Shown: positions 27,948 to 36,751, counted from the stretch's first letter. The stretch is 64,000 nt of DNA from Jannaschia formosa (GCF_003340555.1 NZ_QPLJ01000007.1:140861-204860), one strand, 5' to 3'. Translations and numbers: made by a program. The notes: generated from the letters alone by a model not told the origin.

Positions 27948-28699
27948 GGGAGGGCGCCCCGGATCGGGTCGGCCAGGACGGCGAACACCGCCGCCTTCCA
28001 GGCCAGCAGGATGACGGGCGCGGCGAGCAGCAGCAGGACGCCCGCCGCCCCGGTGATCGCGGGCGCGCCCACCAGCGCCACCATCAGCTGCGGCATGGCC
28101 CGGTTGATGACGCCCATCGCGAGGTTGTAGAGGATCGCGAGCAGCGCGAAGGGCGCGGCGAGCCCGAAGGCCAGCGCGAAGCCATGCGCCAGCCGCGACA
28201 CGCCCCAGAGCGCGACATCGGGTCCGGGCATGACGGCGCCCATCGGCAGCACCTCGTAGCTGCGCACGATCGTCTCGACCAGCCAGACAGGCAGGCCCGC
28301 CGCCATGAGCAGGCAGAGCCCGGCCATGTTGAGCAGGTTCCCGATGGCCGAGGACGGCTCCACGCTGCCGAAGAGCTGGGCGAGCGAGGTCAGCTGCGCC
28401 GCCATCGTCCCCGCCATCAGGAGCGCCTGCGCGGTGAAGCGCAGGACCGCGCCAAAGGCCAGGCCGATGGCGCCCTCGGTGGCGACCATCGCGGCATCGA
28501 TGGGCCCCGGCGGCGGGACCGCCGGCGTCGCCCCGACGGCGAGCGCGAAGCCGGTCGCGAGGCGGACCTGGGTCGGGATCAGCCGGTCGCCGAAGCCGGG
28601 CAGCAGCAGGATCATCGCGCCGACGCGCAGGAAGACGGCGAGGAAGGCCAGGACATGGGGCATCGCCAGGTCGTGCAGGATGAGCAGCGCCTCGGTCAT
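27944..28699 (-). CDS. fliR: Flagellar export apparatus protein FliR
   Basis: A 251-residue inner-membrane protein of the FliPQR export gate. Seen: 'FLAVFLRVGAMILLLPGFGD' region near residues 18-37, 'RLATGFALAVGA', several hydrophobic helices, and 'FALLAILYNLAMGVINRAMPQL' near 184, the conserved FliR block. Overlaps flhA upstream and flhB downstream by four bases. fliP lies in the plus-strand operon further right; fliQ is not seen in the window. Confidence 0.95.
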   Translation of the reverse strand: MTEALLILHDLAMPHVLAFLAVFLRVGAMILLLPGFGDRLIPTQVRLATGFALAVGATPAVPPPGPIDAAMVATEGAIGLAFGAVLRFTAQALLMAGTMAAQLTSLAQLFGSVEPSSAIGNLLNMAGLCLLMAAGLPVWLVETIVRSYEVLPMGAVMPGPDVALWGVSRLAHGFALAFGLAAPFALLAILYNLAMGVINRAMPQLMVALVGAPAITGAAGVLLLLAAPVILLAWKAAVFAVLADPIRGALP

Positions 28700-30753
28700 G
28701 CGGCGACCGAGCCGACGATCGAGGGCACGGCGACCGACCCGATCTCCTCGTAGGAGATCACGGGGTTCGGCAGGCCGCGCGTCTGCAGCACCGCCTGGAC
28801 GAAACGGCGGCGGCGGGCGGTGGTGACGATGGCGGGCGAGGTGCCCTGCTCGGCCGCGCGGCCGATGCCCTCGGCCATGTTGGCGGCGAGCCGCTGGAAC
28901 AGCTCCGGCGGCAGGGCCACGTCGCGGCCGGCGCCGGGGCCGTCGATCTGGTGGCGGGCGAAGGCCTCTTCCCAGCCGGGGGCCAGCTGCAGCAGAGGAA
29001 CGGTGCCATCGGGGCGCCTGAGCTCGGCGGTGATCTGGTCGGCGAGGCGGTGGCGGACATGCTCGGCCGTGTCCTCGGGCGTCGGGTCCTTGTCGCGGCG
29101 GGCGGCGATGGTCTCCAGGATGACGGGCAGGTTGCGGACCGACACCCGCTCCGCCAGCAGGTGGCGCAGCACGGCGAGAAGGGTGTCATGGCTGACCTTG
29201 CCGGGGACCAGATCCTCCAGCAGGCGGCGGTTGGCCACGGCCTTGTCCTTCGCCGAGACGCGGGAATAGGCGTCGAGCAGGCGCTGCAGCTCCTTCAGGC
29301 CGAGAAGCCGGGGGAAGTTCGCCTTGATCACCTCCAGCAGGTGGGTGGCCAGCACCTCGGTCGGGGTGACGATGGTCTCGCCCGCCATCGCGTTGGAGCG
29401 GTCTGCGGAAATCCAGCGCGCGGGGGCGCCGTAGACCGGCTCCTTCACGTCGCGGCCGGGCAGGGCGGGGGGCGGGGCGCCGCCGGTCAGCATCAGGACA
29501 TGCCCCCGCTCCAGCCGGTCGCGGGCCATCTCGACCCCGTGGATGCGGATGACATAGGTGCCCGACGGCAGCCCCGCCTCGTCGGTCATTCGGATCTCGG
29601 GCAGGATGATGCCGTATCGCTCGGCGATGTGGTTGCGCAGCCCGCTGATCCGCCGCTCCAGCCCGTTCGAGGGGTCGAGCGCGAGGTCGACGAGGTCGAG
29701 CGCAAACTCGACCCGGATCTCGTCGAGGTCGAGCACGTCGCCAATCTCCTTCTCGGGGGGCGGCAGCGGCCGGTCGTCGCGGATCTCGGGCGCGGGGCGC
29801 AGGGCGCGGATGCGCCAGACCGTGGCCGCCGCAAGACCGGTGGCGCCCAGCATGAAGGGCACGAAGGGCAGGCCCGGCACGAAGGCGAAGACCGACATGA
29901 TCAGCGCCACGGCGGCCAGCGCGGCGGGATGGCGGAAGACCTGCGCCACGATCGCCGTGTCGATGGCGCCGGACCCGCCGCCGCGCGCCAGCAGCAGGCC
30001 CGAGGCGATCGAGATGATCACCGCCGGGATCTGGCTGACCAGCCCGTCGCCGACGGTGAGGATGGCATAGGTCTCGAACGCGCGACCCAACGGCATGTCG
30101 TGGATCAGCATCCCCGCCGACAGCCCGACCACGAGGTTGAGCAGCGTGATCAGCAGCCCCGCCACGGCGTCGCCCTTGACGAACTTGGACGCCCCGTCGA
30201 GCGAGCCGAAAAAGGTCGTCTCGGCCAGCTCGGTCTCGCGGCGGTGCTTGGCCTCCTCATGGTCGATGGCGCCGGCGGCGACGTCGCTGTCGATGGCGAG
30301 CTGCTTGCCCGGCATCCCGTCGAGCGCGAATCGCGCGCCGACCTCGGCCATGCGGGTCGCGCCCTTGGTGATGACCATGAAGTTCACGATCAGCAACACG
30401 CCGAAGACGACGAGGCCCATCGCGATCGAGCCGTTCATTACGAAGTTGGCGAAGCCCTCGATCACATGGCCCGCCGCGTCGGTGCCGGTATGCCCCTCGC
30501 CGATGATCAGCTTGGTCGAGGACACGTTGAGCGACAGCCGCAGCATCAGCGAGGCCAGCAGGATTGTCGGGAAGGAGGAGAAGTCGAGCGGCCGCTCGAT
30601 GAAGAGGGTGGTCGTGAAGATCAGGATCGCCAGCGCGAAGGACAGGGCGAGCCCGAGGTCCAGCACCCAGGACGGCATCGGCAGGATCATCATCAGGATG
30701 ACTGCCATCAGGGCGAGGGCCAGCAGGATGGTGGGTCGAAACAACGAACGCAT
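28696..30753 (-). CDS. flhA: Flagellar export apparatus protein FlhA
   Basis: A 685-residue export-gate protein. Seen: eight or so hydrophobic helices in the first half, 'LDLGLALSFALAILIFTTTLF' region near residue 31, the FHIPEP block 'GSIAMGLVVFGVLLIVNF' and 'EVGARFALDGMPGKQ' near 140, then a large cytoplasmic domain with 'RWISADRSNAMAGETIVTPTEVLATHL' split near 440-466 and 'IIGEGHTGTDAAGHVI'. It heads the flhA-fliR-flhB-FliJ-like unit. A CtrA-like site lies about 60 bases upstream of its start. Confidence 0.97.
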   Translation of the reverse strand: MRSLFRPTILLALALMAVILMMILPMPSWVLDLGLALSFALAILIFTTTLFIERPLDFSSFPTILLASLMLRLSLNVSSTKLIIGEGHTGTDAAGHVIEGFANFVMNGSIAMGLVVFGVLLIVNFMVITKGATRMAEVGARFALDGMPGKQLAIDSDVAAGAIDHEEAKHRRETELAETTFFGSLDGASKFVKGDAVAGLLITLLNLVVGLSAGMLIHDMPLGRAFETYAILTVGDGLVSQIPAVIISIASGLLLARGGGSGAIDTAIVAQVFRHPAALAAVALIMSVFAFVPGLPFVPFMLGATGLAAATVWRIRALRPAPEIRDDRPLPPPEKEIGDVLDLDEIRVEFALDLVDLALDPSNGLERRISGLRNHIAERYGIILPEIRMTDEAGLPSGTYVIRIHGVEMARDRLERGHVLMLTGGAPPPALPGRDVKEPVYGAPARWISADRSNAMAGETIVTPTEVLATHLLEVIKANFPRLLGLKELQRLLDAYSRVSAKDKAVANRRLLEDLVPGKVSHDTLLAVLRHLLAERVSVRNLPVILETIAARRDKDPTPEDTAEHVRHRLADQITAELRRPDGTVPLLQLAPGWEEAFARHQIDGPGAGRDVALPPELFQRLAANMAEGIGRAAEQGTSPAIVTTARRRRFVQAVLQTRGLPNPVISYEEIGSVAVPSIVGSVAA

Positions 30754-30812
30754 CTGGGTCCCTTCTGGACGGCCGGCGCTGCGGCCCGCAGGACCGGGCT
30801 ATCTCAAGGGGG

Positions 30813-30827
30813 TTAACGGGGGGTTAT
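30813..30827. promoter_or_regulatory. CtrA-like box upstream of flhA
   Basis: Plus-strand sequence TTAA-cgggggg-TTAT: two half-sites separated by exactly seven bases, one mismatch from the CtrA consensus TTAA-N7-TTAA. It is 60 bases upstream of the flhA ATG, in the 148-base gap after the 587-aa gene. CtrA control of fla2-type flagella is known in Rhodobacterales; binding here is inferred. Confidence 0.5.
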
Positions 30828-30901
30828 GGCGCCGGGCGCCGGGTCGGCTAGCGCCGGAGGGTCGCGTTCCCGATCGCGGTCTTCCCTTCGCGGCGCCGGT
30901 G

Positions 30902-32665
30902 TCAGCCGGGCGCGTCGATCAGCGACAGGATGGCCTCGGAGAGCCGGGCGCTGTCTTCGATCACCGAGGCGGCGCGCGCGAAATCGTCCGCGGGGGGCCC
31001 GTCGCCGTTGCGGGCCTGGCGCCGCGCGGCGAGGCGGCCGCGCGGCGTCTCGGGGTCGAGCCGCGAGATGTCGCGCGCGATCCAAGGGTCGTCGTCCGGC
31101 GCGGTCTCGAAGGCAGGGGCGGGCGGGGCGAGCCGTGCGCCGAATCCTCCGGCGAGCGTGTCGAGTCCGAACTGCCGCAGCGTCTCGACCGCAAGCGCGG
31201 CGCCGGGGCCGCCCTCGGCCAAGGCCGGACGCAGGCGGATGGCGGCGACGGCGAGTTCTTCGGCGGGCAGGATCCTGGCCGCCCGGACAAGGACCTCGGC
31301 CGCGAGGTCGGGGCGGCCGTCGATCACGCGAACGGCCTCGGTCAGGTGCCCGGAGAGGACGAGCGCGACGGCCAGGGCCCGGTCGAGTTCTTCGCGCAGG
31401 GGGCCCTCGGGGACCGAGTCGCGGAGGGCGAGGCCGTTGGCCAGGATGTCTTGCGACGCAGGGGCGTCGGGGTCCGTCAGCGCCGCGATGGTGGCGGCCA
31501 CCGCCGACCTGTCGGTTCCCGCCGCGACGGACGCGGGTTGCGCCGGAGCGTCGCGCGGGGCTGGGTCGAGCGACAGCAGCTCCGGCTGTCCCAGGCGCAG
31601 GAGCGCGGGGCGCAGCCGGGGCAGGAGGTCGTCCCTCGCGGCCTTCGGCAGCGTGTCGACGAAGGGGCCGATCGCGCGCGTGTCCACACTGCCCCAGGCC
31701 TCCGGCGTCACGCCGGTGAGCAGCGCGAGGACCGCCGTCGCCGGGCCGCAGGCCGGGTCGAAGGGGGCACCCGTCCCGGCGAAGTCCGGGGATCCGTCCA
31801 GCGCCTCCGCCAGCCCGATCAGGACCGGGTCGGGCGGGGCGGGCGACAGGCGCAACACCTGGGCCGCCTCGGCGCCGAGCCCGCTGGCGAGATAGGCTTC
31901 GGCTAGGGCGCGGTAGGCCGCGGCGACCGGGCGGTCGGCGCCGTCCACCAGTTCCGCGCGCAGAGCCGGGATCCGGTCCAGCGCCGCGGCCGGGTCCTGG
32001 CGGAAGAGGTCGGCGGCCAGCGACTCCTCGGGGCAGGCGAGACGGATGACCTCCTCCGGCTCGGGCACCTGCGCGCCCGGGAGGAAGGGCGTGCGCCCCA
32101 TCGTCCGGATCGAGATCTGGGCCGCCCGCGCGGGGATGGCGCGGTCGGCGCGCACGGGACTTGGCGCGGCCGCCCGTGGCGCTGCATCGCGGCCGGAGGC
32201 GGGCGGGTCGAAACCGGCGAACAGCGCCGATGTCGGCGGCAGGCGCAGCGGCAGGCGGAGCGGCGGGGCGGTCACCGGGGCGGGAGGCGCGGCGGCGACT
32301 TCGGGGGCGGGCGCAATGTCCATGACGATATGGCCCGACCCGATCTGCGAGACCTCGACCTCGCAGTCGCAGGCAAGGTCGAGCGTCAGGCGCGGCCCCT
32401 CCGCCGCGATCCCGGCCAGCCTGGACCGGGGGATGCGGTCGAAGACCGTCTCGGTGCCGAGCGCCAGCCCGGGGTCCTCGAAGGTCAGCGTGACGCGGTC
32501 TGGCGCGGGTCGCGCCACCGACCAGCCCAGCCCGGCGCGCGCCGGAAAGACGAGGCGCGTGAACGCCGCATGCTCGCCCGAGCGGATCGGCACCGTCTGC
32601 GCCGCCGCGAATGACCCGGTGCAGACGGCGCAGAAGGCGAGCGCGGCTGCCAGGCGAAGGCTCAT
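30902..32665 (-). CDS. Exported Ala/Pro-rich hypothetical protein of the flagellar cluster
   Basis: A 587-residue protein with a clear signal peptide (cleavage likely after 'TGSFAAAQ', about residue 23), so periplasmic. The first ~130 residues look beta-rich; a Pro/Ala linker follows; from about residue 200 the chain is helical and repeat-like ('ALAEAYLASGLGAEAAQVLRL', 'ALVLSGHLTEAVRVIDGRPDLAAEVLVRAARI'), compatible with TPR-type solenoids. No known domain is recognised with certainty. Its ATG overlaps the motA stop by four bases, so it is the last gene of the fliL-motE-motA unit. A role around the stator or periplasmic motor parts is plausible (compare MotC in Sinorhizobium) but unproven. 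Confidence 0.75.
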   Translation of the reverse strand: MSLRLAAALAFCAVCTGSFAAAQTVPIRSGEHAAFTRLVFPARAGLGWSVARPAPDRVTLTFEDPGLALGTETVFDRIPRSRLAGIAAEGPRLTLDLACDCEVEVSQIGSGHIVMDIAPAPEVAAAPPAPVTAPPLRLPLRLPPTSALFAGFDPPASGRDAAPRAAAPSPVRADRAIPARAAQISIRTMGRTPFLPGAQVPEPEEVIRLACPEESLAADLFRQDPAAALDRIPALRAELVDGADRPVAAAYRALAEAYLASGLGAEAAQVLRLSPAPPDPVLIGLAEALDGSPDFAGTGAPFDPACGPATAVLALLTGVTPEAWGSVDTRAIGPFVDTLPKAARDDLLPRLRPALLRLGQPELLSLDPAPRDAPAQPASVAAGTDRSAVAATIAALTDPDAPASQDILANGLALRDSVPEGPLREELDRALAVALVLSGHLTEAVRVIDGRPDLAAEVLVRAARILPAEELAVAAIRLRPALAEGGPGAALAVETLRQFGLDTLAGGFGARLAPPAPAFETAPDDDPWIARDISRLDPETPRGRLAARRQARNGDGPPADDFARAASVIEDSARLSEAILSLIDAPG

Positions 32666-33525
32666 GCCGCCTTCCGGTCCTTGAGCGCCTGCTCGAGATC
32701 GGAATAGCTGGGGCGGAAATGCGTGGGCGTGTTCTGCCGGCCGACCTCGATGCAGATGTTGGTCGCGTGGTTGTGGAGGTTCGCGACCAGAACCTCCCGG
32801 ATCAGGGCGTAGAAATGGCCGTCCTGCTCGGCGATGTTGTTGAGCCGCACCGACATCGGGCCGACGAATCCATAGGCCAGGAAGACGCCCAGAAAGGTGC
32901 CCACCAGCGCGCCGCCGATCAGGCCGCCCAGCACCTCGGGCGGCTGGTCGATGCTGCCCATCGTCTTGATGACGCCGAGCACGGCGGCGACGATGCCCAG
33001 CGCAGGCAGGCTGTCGGCCACGGTCTGGAGCGCATGGCTCGGGTGCTTCTCGTGGTGGAGGTTCTCCTCCAGCCGGCTGGCCAGCACCTCCTCGACCTGG
33101 TGGGGGTCGTCGTAGTTCATCGACGCCGCGCGGAGGGTGTCGCAGATCATCGCCACGGCCTCCCTGTCGGCCAGGACGCGCGGGTAATCCGCGAAGATGT
33201 CCGAGCTTTCCGGGTTCTCGATATGCTCCTCCAGGGCGACGGGGTTCTGACGGCCGAGGCGCATCAGCTGGTAGAGCAGGCAGAGCAGGTCGCGATAGTC
33301 GTCCGGCGTCCAGCGCGGGCCCTTGAACACCCGGCCGATGGAGCCGAGCACGTGCTTGACCTCGGACATGCTGTTGGCCAGCAGGAAGGCGCCGACGGCG
33401 GCCCCCCCGATCATCGTCATCTCGTAGGGCAGCGCCTTGAATATGATCGCCATCTTGCCGCCCGCCGCCATGTAGCCTCCGAAGACGAGGACGACGACGC
33501 AGAGGATGCCGACGATCCCGATCAT
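32662..33525 (-). CDS. motA: Flagellar motor stator protein MotA
   Basis: A 287-residue inner-membrane stator subunit that converts ion flow to rotation. Seen: 'VGILCVVVLVFGGYMAAGG' first helix, 'GGAAVGAFLLANS' second helix, long cytoplasmic loop with 'LREILRA'-like charged region ('SRLEENLHHEKHPSHALQTVADSLPALGI'), and the C-terminal pair 'GIVAAVLGVIKTMGSID' and 'GALVGTFLGVFLAYGFVGP' with the conserved Pro residues. This is the longer MotA type. motB is not adjacent here; the MotE-like and 587-aa periplasmic genes flank it with four-base overlaps. Confidence 0.95.
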   Translation of the reverse strand: MIGIVGILCVVVLVFGGYMAAGGKMAIIFKALPYEMTMIGGAAVGAFLLANSMSEVKHVLGSIGRVFKGPRWTPDDYRDLLCLLYQLMRLGRQNPVALEEHIENPESSDIFADYPRVLADREAVAMICDTLRAASMNYDDPHQVEEVLASRLEENLHHEKHPSHALQTVADSLPALGIVAAVLGVIKTMGSIDQPPEVLGGLIGGALVGTFLGVFLAYGFVGPMSVRLNNIAEQDGHFYALIREVLVANLHNHATNICIEVGRQNTPTHFRPSYSDLEQALKDRKAA

Positions 33526-34103
33526 TCCGCGACCTCCTGTGCGGCGTTGGCGTTGCGGCCCGCGATCCAGACGCTGAGCGCGTAGGCCTTCTCGGGCGTG
33601 AGGTTCGAGAAGATCGCCGAGGCCGCCTCTGGCTGCATCTGCGCGAGGAATCCCGCCGCGAAATCCGCGTCCATCGTCTCGAAGAGGAGCGCGGCGTCCT
33701 TCGGCTTCATCCCCTCGTAGACCGAGACGAGGCGGGTCACGTCCTCCTGCGAGGCGCGGTCGGAGACGAACATCCGCGCCTCCAGCGCGCTGCGCGCCGC
33801 GGTCATCTCGTCGAGCGAGGCGCGGATCTCCTGCCGGGCGACACGCATGTCCTGCTCGCGCAGGGCGACGGCGCGCTCCCTCTCCTCCAGCTCGGCGTCG
33901 CGGACGGCGATGGCGCGCAGCAGGTCCGAGACCTCTGACGAGGGCGGGCAGAGCAGTGCTGCGGCCGACGGCTCCGGCGGGGGCGGGTCGGTCTCGGCCG
34001 TCGCGATGCTGGCGGAGACGATCCGCGCCAGCGCCGACAGCGCGAGCACGGTCAGGATCGTCGCGACGAGGAGGCGCCGCGAGCGCGCGAAGATCTGGGT
34101 CAT
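33522..34103 (-). CDS. MotE-like periplasmic/membrane-anchored protein
   Basis: A 193-residue protein: an N-terminal hydrophobic anchor ('LLVATILTVLALSALARIV'), a long helical segment ('DAELEERERAVALREQDMRVARQE'-like, residues ~70-110, coiled coil), and a C-terminal MgtE_N-like repeat ('MKPKDAALLFETMDADFAAGFL' region, then 'MQPEAASAIFSNLTPEKAYALS'). This layout matches MotE, which in Sinorhizobium stabilises the periplasmic motor protein MotC. The start at 34103 follows the four-base overlap with the upstream gene; a longer in-frame extension is non-homologous. The neighbouring 587-aa protein could be its client. Confidence 0.75.
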   Translation of the reverse strand: MTQIFARSRRLLVATILTVLALSALARIVSASIATAETDPPPPEPSAAALLCPPSSEVSDLLRAIAVRDAELEERERAVALREQDMRVARQEIRASLDEMTAARSALEARMFVSDRASQEDVTRLVSVYEGMKPKDAALLFETMDADFAAGFLAQMQPEAASAIFSNLTPEKAYALSVWIAGRNANAAQEVAE

Positions 34104-34495
34104 CTGGCAAGGCTCCGGTCGGAAGGCGCGCGCGAGGCGCGGAAGGTGGGGACGACGTCCTCGGGCGCGGGCGGCGGGGCATCGAGCCGGTCCTCGAGAT
34201 CGGCCTCCATGTCCTCCAGCCCCGCGAGCAGCAGTTCCAGCCGGCCGATCCGGTCGTCGGCCTTCTCGATCTGGGCGGCGAGCGCCGCGGCCTTCGCGTC
34301 GGTCTCGGCATGGACCTCCGCCACGGCGGATTTCAGCGCCGCGATCTCTTCGGAGAGGGCCGCGACGGAACTTCCGACACCGCTGTCGGCCTCGTCGAAG
34401 GCGCGCAGCCGCCGCGACAGCACGAGACACCAGGCCGCCAGGCCGCCCGTCGCGACGAGCAGGAGCAGATCGGAGAGGAGCGTCAGGATGGTCAT
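34100..34495 (-). CDS. Small membrane-anchored coiled-coil protein of the flagellar cluster
   Basis: A 131-residue protein with one N-terminal transmembrane helix ('LLSDLLLLVATGGLAAWCLVL', residues ~5-25) followed by a Glu/Ala-rich coiled coil ('ALSEEIAALKSAVAEVHAETDAK', 'QIEKADDRIGRLELLLAGLEDMEADLEDRL'). No known family is recognised. It overlaps fliL upstream and the MotE-like gene downstream by four bases each, so it is made together with motor parts. A structural or scaffolding role is a guess. Confidence 0.75.
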   Translation of the reverse strand: MTILTLLSDLLLLVATGGLAAWCLVLSRRLRAFDEADSGVGSSVAALSEEIAALKSAVAEVHAETDAKAAALAAQIEKADDRIGRLELLLAGLEDMEADLEDRLDAPPPAPEDVVPTFRASRAPSDRSLAR

Positions 34496-34983
34496 GCGAT
34501 CACGAAGTCCACAATCAGAAGGTCGGAGACCGCGTCCGGCCCGGCCAGAAGCTGCAGCCGGCGCAGAAGCTGCGCCCGGATGCGCAGCAGGGCCGCGGGG
34601 TTTTCCAGCGTCTCGAGGCCGAGCGCCCGCAGATAGGTCGCGAAGATGTCGAGGATCCGCGGCTGCAGCGCGGCGACCTGCGCCGCCCCCGCGGGATCGG
34701 ACAGCTGCAGGAAGGCGCGGAAGCGCAACTGGCGGAGCGACCCCTCGCCGCCGACGGTGATCATCAGCGGGTCGAGCTCCAGGAAGGTGGGGACGGCGGG
34801 CACCATGTCGGCCGCGAGATCGGCCGGGGCGGGCGCCGCGCCGCCGAGAAGGCCGGAATAGGTCGCGTAGAAGCCGCCCCCGCCCAGAGCGAGCGCGAGA
34901 ATCACCGCCGCGCCCCAGCCCAGAAGACCGAGACCGCCCTTCTTTTCCTTGCCTTCTTCGCCGTCCGCCGCGTTGTCGGCCAT
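34492..34983 (-). CDS. fliL: Flagellar basal body-associated protein FliL
   Basis: A 163-residue single-pass inner-membrane protein that supports stator function around the MS ring. Seen: charged N-terminal cytoplasmic part rich in Glu/Lys, one transmembrane helix ('GWGAAVILALALGGGGFYATY'), and a periplasmic domain with 'FLELDPLMITVGGEGSLRQLRF' region and the typical C-terminal 'LLRRLQLLAGPDAVSDLLIVDFVI'. It heads the leftward operon and is divergent from fliF across 121 bases that contain a CtrA-like site. Confidence 0.9.
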   Translation of the reverse strand: MADNAADGEEGKEKKGGLGLLGWGAAVILALALGGGGFYATYSGLLGGAAPAPADLAADMVPAVPTFLELDPLMITVGGEGSLRQLRFRAFLQLSDPAGAAQVAALQPRILDIFATYLRALGLETLENPAALLRIRAQLLRRLQLLAGPDAVSDLLIVDFVIA

Positions 34984-35028
34984 TCGGGCACCCCTTCTGC
35001 TCCGGGTCCCCTCCTAACCGACCGGCGG

Positions 35029-35044
35029 CTAACCGATTCTTAAC
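35029..35044. promoter_or_regulatory. CtrA-like box in the fliL/fliF divergent promoter
   Basis: Sequence CTAA-ccgattc-TTAAC: half-sites with seven-base spacing, one mismatch from TTAA-N7-TTAA. A second CTAACCG copy lies 15 bases upstream (35014-35020). The site is 46 bases from the fliL start and about 60 bases from the fliF start, so one regulator could drive both operons. Confidence 0.55.
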
Positions 35045-35104
35045 GGGAATCTGGAATTCCTCCCCCTGGGCCCAGAACGGCGCTCGCGTCCAGGAGGATG
35101 AGGA

Positions 35105-36751
35105 TTGGAGAATTTCGTCGCCTATTGGCAGGGGCGCGACCTGCGCAAGGTCGCCGTGCTCGTCGTCGCCTCCGTCGTGACCTTCGTCTCCGTCCTGATG
35201 CTGACGCGGATGGTGACCGCGCCCGGGATGGACCTGCTGTTCGCCCGGCTCGACCCTGCGGCGGCCGGCGAGGTCGTCGCCGCGCTGGAGGCGCGGGGCG
35301 TCGAGCACGAGGTCCGGGGCGACGCCATCTACGTCACCGCGCCCGAGCGCGACGCGCTGCGCCTGCAGCTCGCCGGCGAGGGGCTGCCGCGGTCGGACGG
35401 CACGGGCTACGAGCTGCTGGACGAGCTGTCCGGCTTCGGCACCACCAGCCAGATGTTCGACGCCGCCTACTGGCGCGCCCGCGAGGGAGAGCTGACGCGC
35501 ACCGTCCTCGCCGCCGACGGCGTGCGCGCCGCGCGCGTCCACGTCGCCACCGCCGACGCCTCGCCCTTCTCGCGCGAGCGGGAGGCGTCGGCCTCGGTGA
35601 CGATGCAGATGCGCTCGGGCGCGGTCGGCGCGGTGCTGGCCCGCTCGGTCCAGTCTCTGGTCGCCGGCGCCGTTCCCAACCTGGAGCCCGACGCCGTCAC
35701 CGTCATCGATTCGGGCACCGGCCGCGTCGTCAGCGGCGACGCCCAGAGCGCGGAGCGCGCCGCCCGCGACGACCGCGCCGCCGAGATGCGGGCCGCGGTC
35801 GAGAACCTGCTGATGGCCCGCGTCGGCGACGGCCGCTACGTCGTCGAGCTGGCCGTCGAGACGCGCGAGGATCGCGAGGTCATCACCGAGCGGCGGCTCG
35901 ATCCCGAAAGCCGCGTGGTCCTGTCCACCGACACCGAGGAACGGAGCTCGAGCGAGACGGGCGGCGGCGCGGGCGTCACGGTAGCCTCGAACCTGCCCGA
36001 TGGCGACGCCGCGGGCGGGGGCGAGAGCCAAGCCCAGAATGCCGAGACGCGGGAGCGGGTCAACTACGACTTCTCGGCCACCGAACGCCAGATCGAGCGC
36101 GCGCCGGGCAGCGTCGAGAGGATCACCGTGGCCGTCATGGTCGACGGCCTGCGCGAGCCCGGCGCCGACGGCACCGTGGCCTGGGCGCCGCGGCCGCCCG
36201 AGGAACTGGAGACGCTGCGCGAGCTGGTGCAATCCGCGGTCGGCTTTCGGGAGGAACGGGGCGACGTCGTCACCGTGCACTCGATGGAGTTCGACCTGCC
36301 CCCGGAGGTCGAGACCGCGCCCGCGCTCTCGCTGCCCTGGCTGACGGGGGGCGACGCGACGCGGCTCGGGATGGCGGCGTTGCTGGCGCTGGTGGCGCTG
36401 GGCGTGCTGGCCTTCCTCGTGCGGCCGACGATCCGCGGCCTGCTGATGCCCGAGGCCCTGCCTGCGCCCGCGGACGCGCCCGACGCGCTGCCGCCCGACC
36501 CGCTGGACCTTCCCGACCCGATGAGCGCGAAGTTCCCCGACATGGCGACGGCCGATCCGCTGTCCGAAGGCGGGCTGCCCGACCTTTCCCGGCTCGACGC
36601 GCTGCCCGACTTCTCCGGGAGCGACGACGCCGCCCCGGAGGAGGACGACCCGGTCGAACGGCTGAGGGCGCTCATCTCCGAACGCCGGGAGGAGACGATC
36701 GAGGTCCTGCGCGGCTGGATGGAGGAAACGCCCGAGGATGTGCGCAGATGA
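35105..36751 (+). CDS. fliF: Flagellar MS-ring protein FliF
   Basis: A 548-residue membrane protein that forms the MS ring. The start is TTG at 35105, seven bases after an AGGAGG Shine-Dalgarno; no in-frame ATG gives the proper N-terminus. Seen: first transmembrane helix ('VAVLVVASVVTFVSVLMLTRM'), YscJ/FliF domain with 'LLFARLDPAAAGEVVAALEARG', 'GYELLDE', 'RELEGELTRTV'-like 'AREGELTRTVLAADGVRAARVH', then the FliF C domain and second helix near residues 417-437, ending in an acidic FliG-binding tail. Overlaps the FliH-like gene by four bases. Confidence 0.95.
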   Translation: MENFVAYWQGRDLRKVAVLVVASVVTFVSVLMLTRMVTAPGMDLLFARLDPAAAGEVVAALEARGVEHEVRGDAIYVTAPERDALRLQLAGEGLPRSDGTGYELLDELSGFGTTSQMFDAAYWRAREGELTRTVLAADGVRAARVHVATADASPFSREREASASVTMQMRSGAVGAVLARSVQSLVAGAVPNLEPDAVTVIDSGTGRVVSGDAQSAERAARDDRAAEMRAAVENLLMARVGDGRYVVELAVETREDREVITERRLDPESRVVLSTDTEERSSSETGGGAGVTVASNLPDGDAAGGGESQAQNAETRERVNYDFSATERQIERAPGSVERITVAVMVDGLREPGADGTVAWAPRPPEELETLRELVQSAVGFREERGDVVTVHSMEFDLPPEVETAPALSLPWLTGGDATRLGMAALLALVALGVLAFLVRPTIRGLLMPEALPAPADAPDALPPDPLDLPDPMSAKFPDMATADPLSEGGLPDLSRLDALPDFSGSDDAAPEEDDPVERLRALISERREETIEVLRGWMEETPEDVRR

